Below, piece after piece: positions 23,890 through 23,991 of a stretch of 23,991 nt of DNA; within the stretch, counting starts at the first letter, position 1, and every line of letters begins with the position of its first letter. Position numbers and translations under genes: made by a program. The stretch is taken from positions 1-23,991 of the forward strand of contig JAWOGN010000139.1 in assembly GCA_046496815.1 (NCBI GenBank), in the 5' to 3' direction. The notes under the pieces were generated by a model. It searched no databases and was not told where the DNA came from. It was given only the letters and a program-made list of their open reading frames with translations. Origin of the DNA: JAWOGN01 sp046496815. GTDB taxonomy: Bacteria; Desulfobacterota; DSM-4660; Desulfatiglandales; Desulfatiglandaceae.

Positions 23890-23991
23890 CTACTTCACGA
23901 GCATGCCTTTTTGCACTGCATCATCAATAAACTTGACGATATGCTTCCAAATGACCGGGGCACTATATTGGATGTGTTCATTTCTTGCAAG
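23890..23991 (-). CDS. C-terminal end of an unidentified protein, cut by window edge
   Basis: A minus-strand frame enters from beyond the window and ends at a TAG (23890-23892). The 33 visible residues (including PVIWKHIVKFIDD and ending KGMLVK) have the composition of a genuine amphipathic C-terminal helix. No family can be named from so little sequence. The gene would be upstream of the GntR gene on the same strand, separated from it by the inverted-repeat element. Confidence 0.5.
   Translation of the reverse strand, partial: LARNEHIQYSAPVIWKHIVKFIDDAVQKGMLVK

Overview
The window looks like chromosome from a strictly anaerobic deltaproteobacterium (Desulfobacterota, probably a sulfate reducer or syntroph that degrades aromatic acids). 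The basis is a class II-type benzoyl-CoA lower pathway (had, oah/bamA, dch), soluble heterodisulfide-reductase (Hdr) modules, a selenocysteine codon in an HdrA homologue, and a four-subunit 2-oxoacid:ferredoxin oxidoreductase. The exact taxon is inference; no rRNA or tRNA gene is visible.

Layout. (1) 1-3240 is housekeeping: the 3' part of psd, then rsmD-coaD (4-bp overlap), ihfA behind its own promoter, and convergent rlpA. A small, apparently frameshifted ORF lies upstream of rlpA. (2) 3253-7384, plus strand: an AT-rich divergent control region with 11-bp tandem repeats, then an SDR dehydrogenase, had, oah and dch. A strong intrinsic-terminator-like hairpin sits between oah and dch. (3) 7428-9555, minus strand: B12-binding and catalytic subunits of a methylmalonyl-CoA-type mutase, with their own promoter. 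(4) 9748-22337, minus strand: a long block of korDABC, a 1127-aa GltD/HdrA-like fusion, an MvhD-like protein, a fused HdrC-HdrB (HdrD-like) protein, an HdrA-MvhD fusion read through an in-frame UGA (selenocysteine), and a GlnD-like protein with permuted domains. (5) 22363-23991: a concentric palindrome of about 150 bp, a GntR/FCD regulator with a clear promoter and operator-like dyad, an inverted-repeat element of about 300 bp, and the C-terminus of an unidentified minus-strand gene.

How it may work together. dch, had and oah convert cyclohexa-1,5-diene-1-carbonyl-CoA, the product of benzoyl-CoA reductase, to 3-hydroxypimelyl-CoA by hydration, oxidation and hydrolytic ring opening. Benzoyl-CoA reductase needs very low-potential electrons. 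The adjacent Kor plus Hdr/MvhD/GltD set has the parts to make and redistribute such electrons: ferredoxin from a 2-oxoacid, two flavin-containing HdrA-like proteins, an NAD(P)H-type GltD module, non-cubane Fe-S CCG domains and MvhD connectors. No hydrogenase, formate dehydrogenase or benzoyl-CoA reductase catalytic subunit is in the window. A Kor-Hdr electron-bifurcating or -confurcating complex is therefore a hypothesis drawn from gene content and order.

Three families of inverted-repeat, MITE-like sequence sit in the intergenic gaps of the minus-strand block. One has copies at both 9.7 kb and 23.6-23.9 kb.
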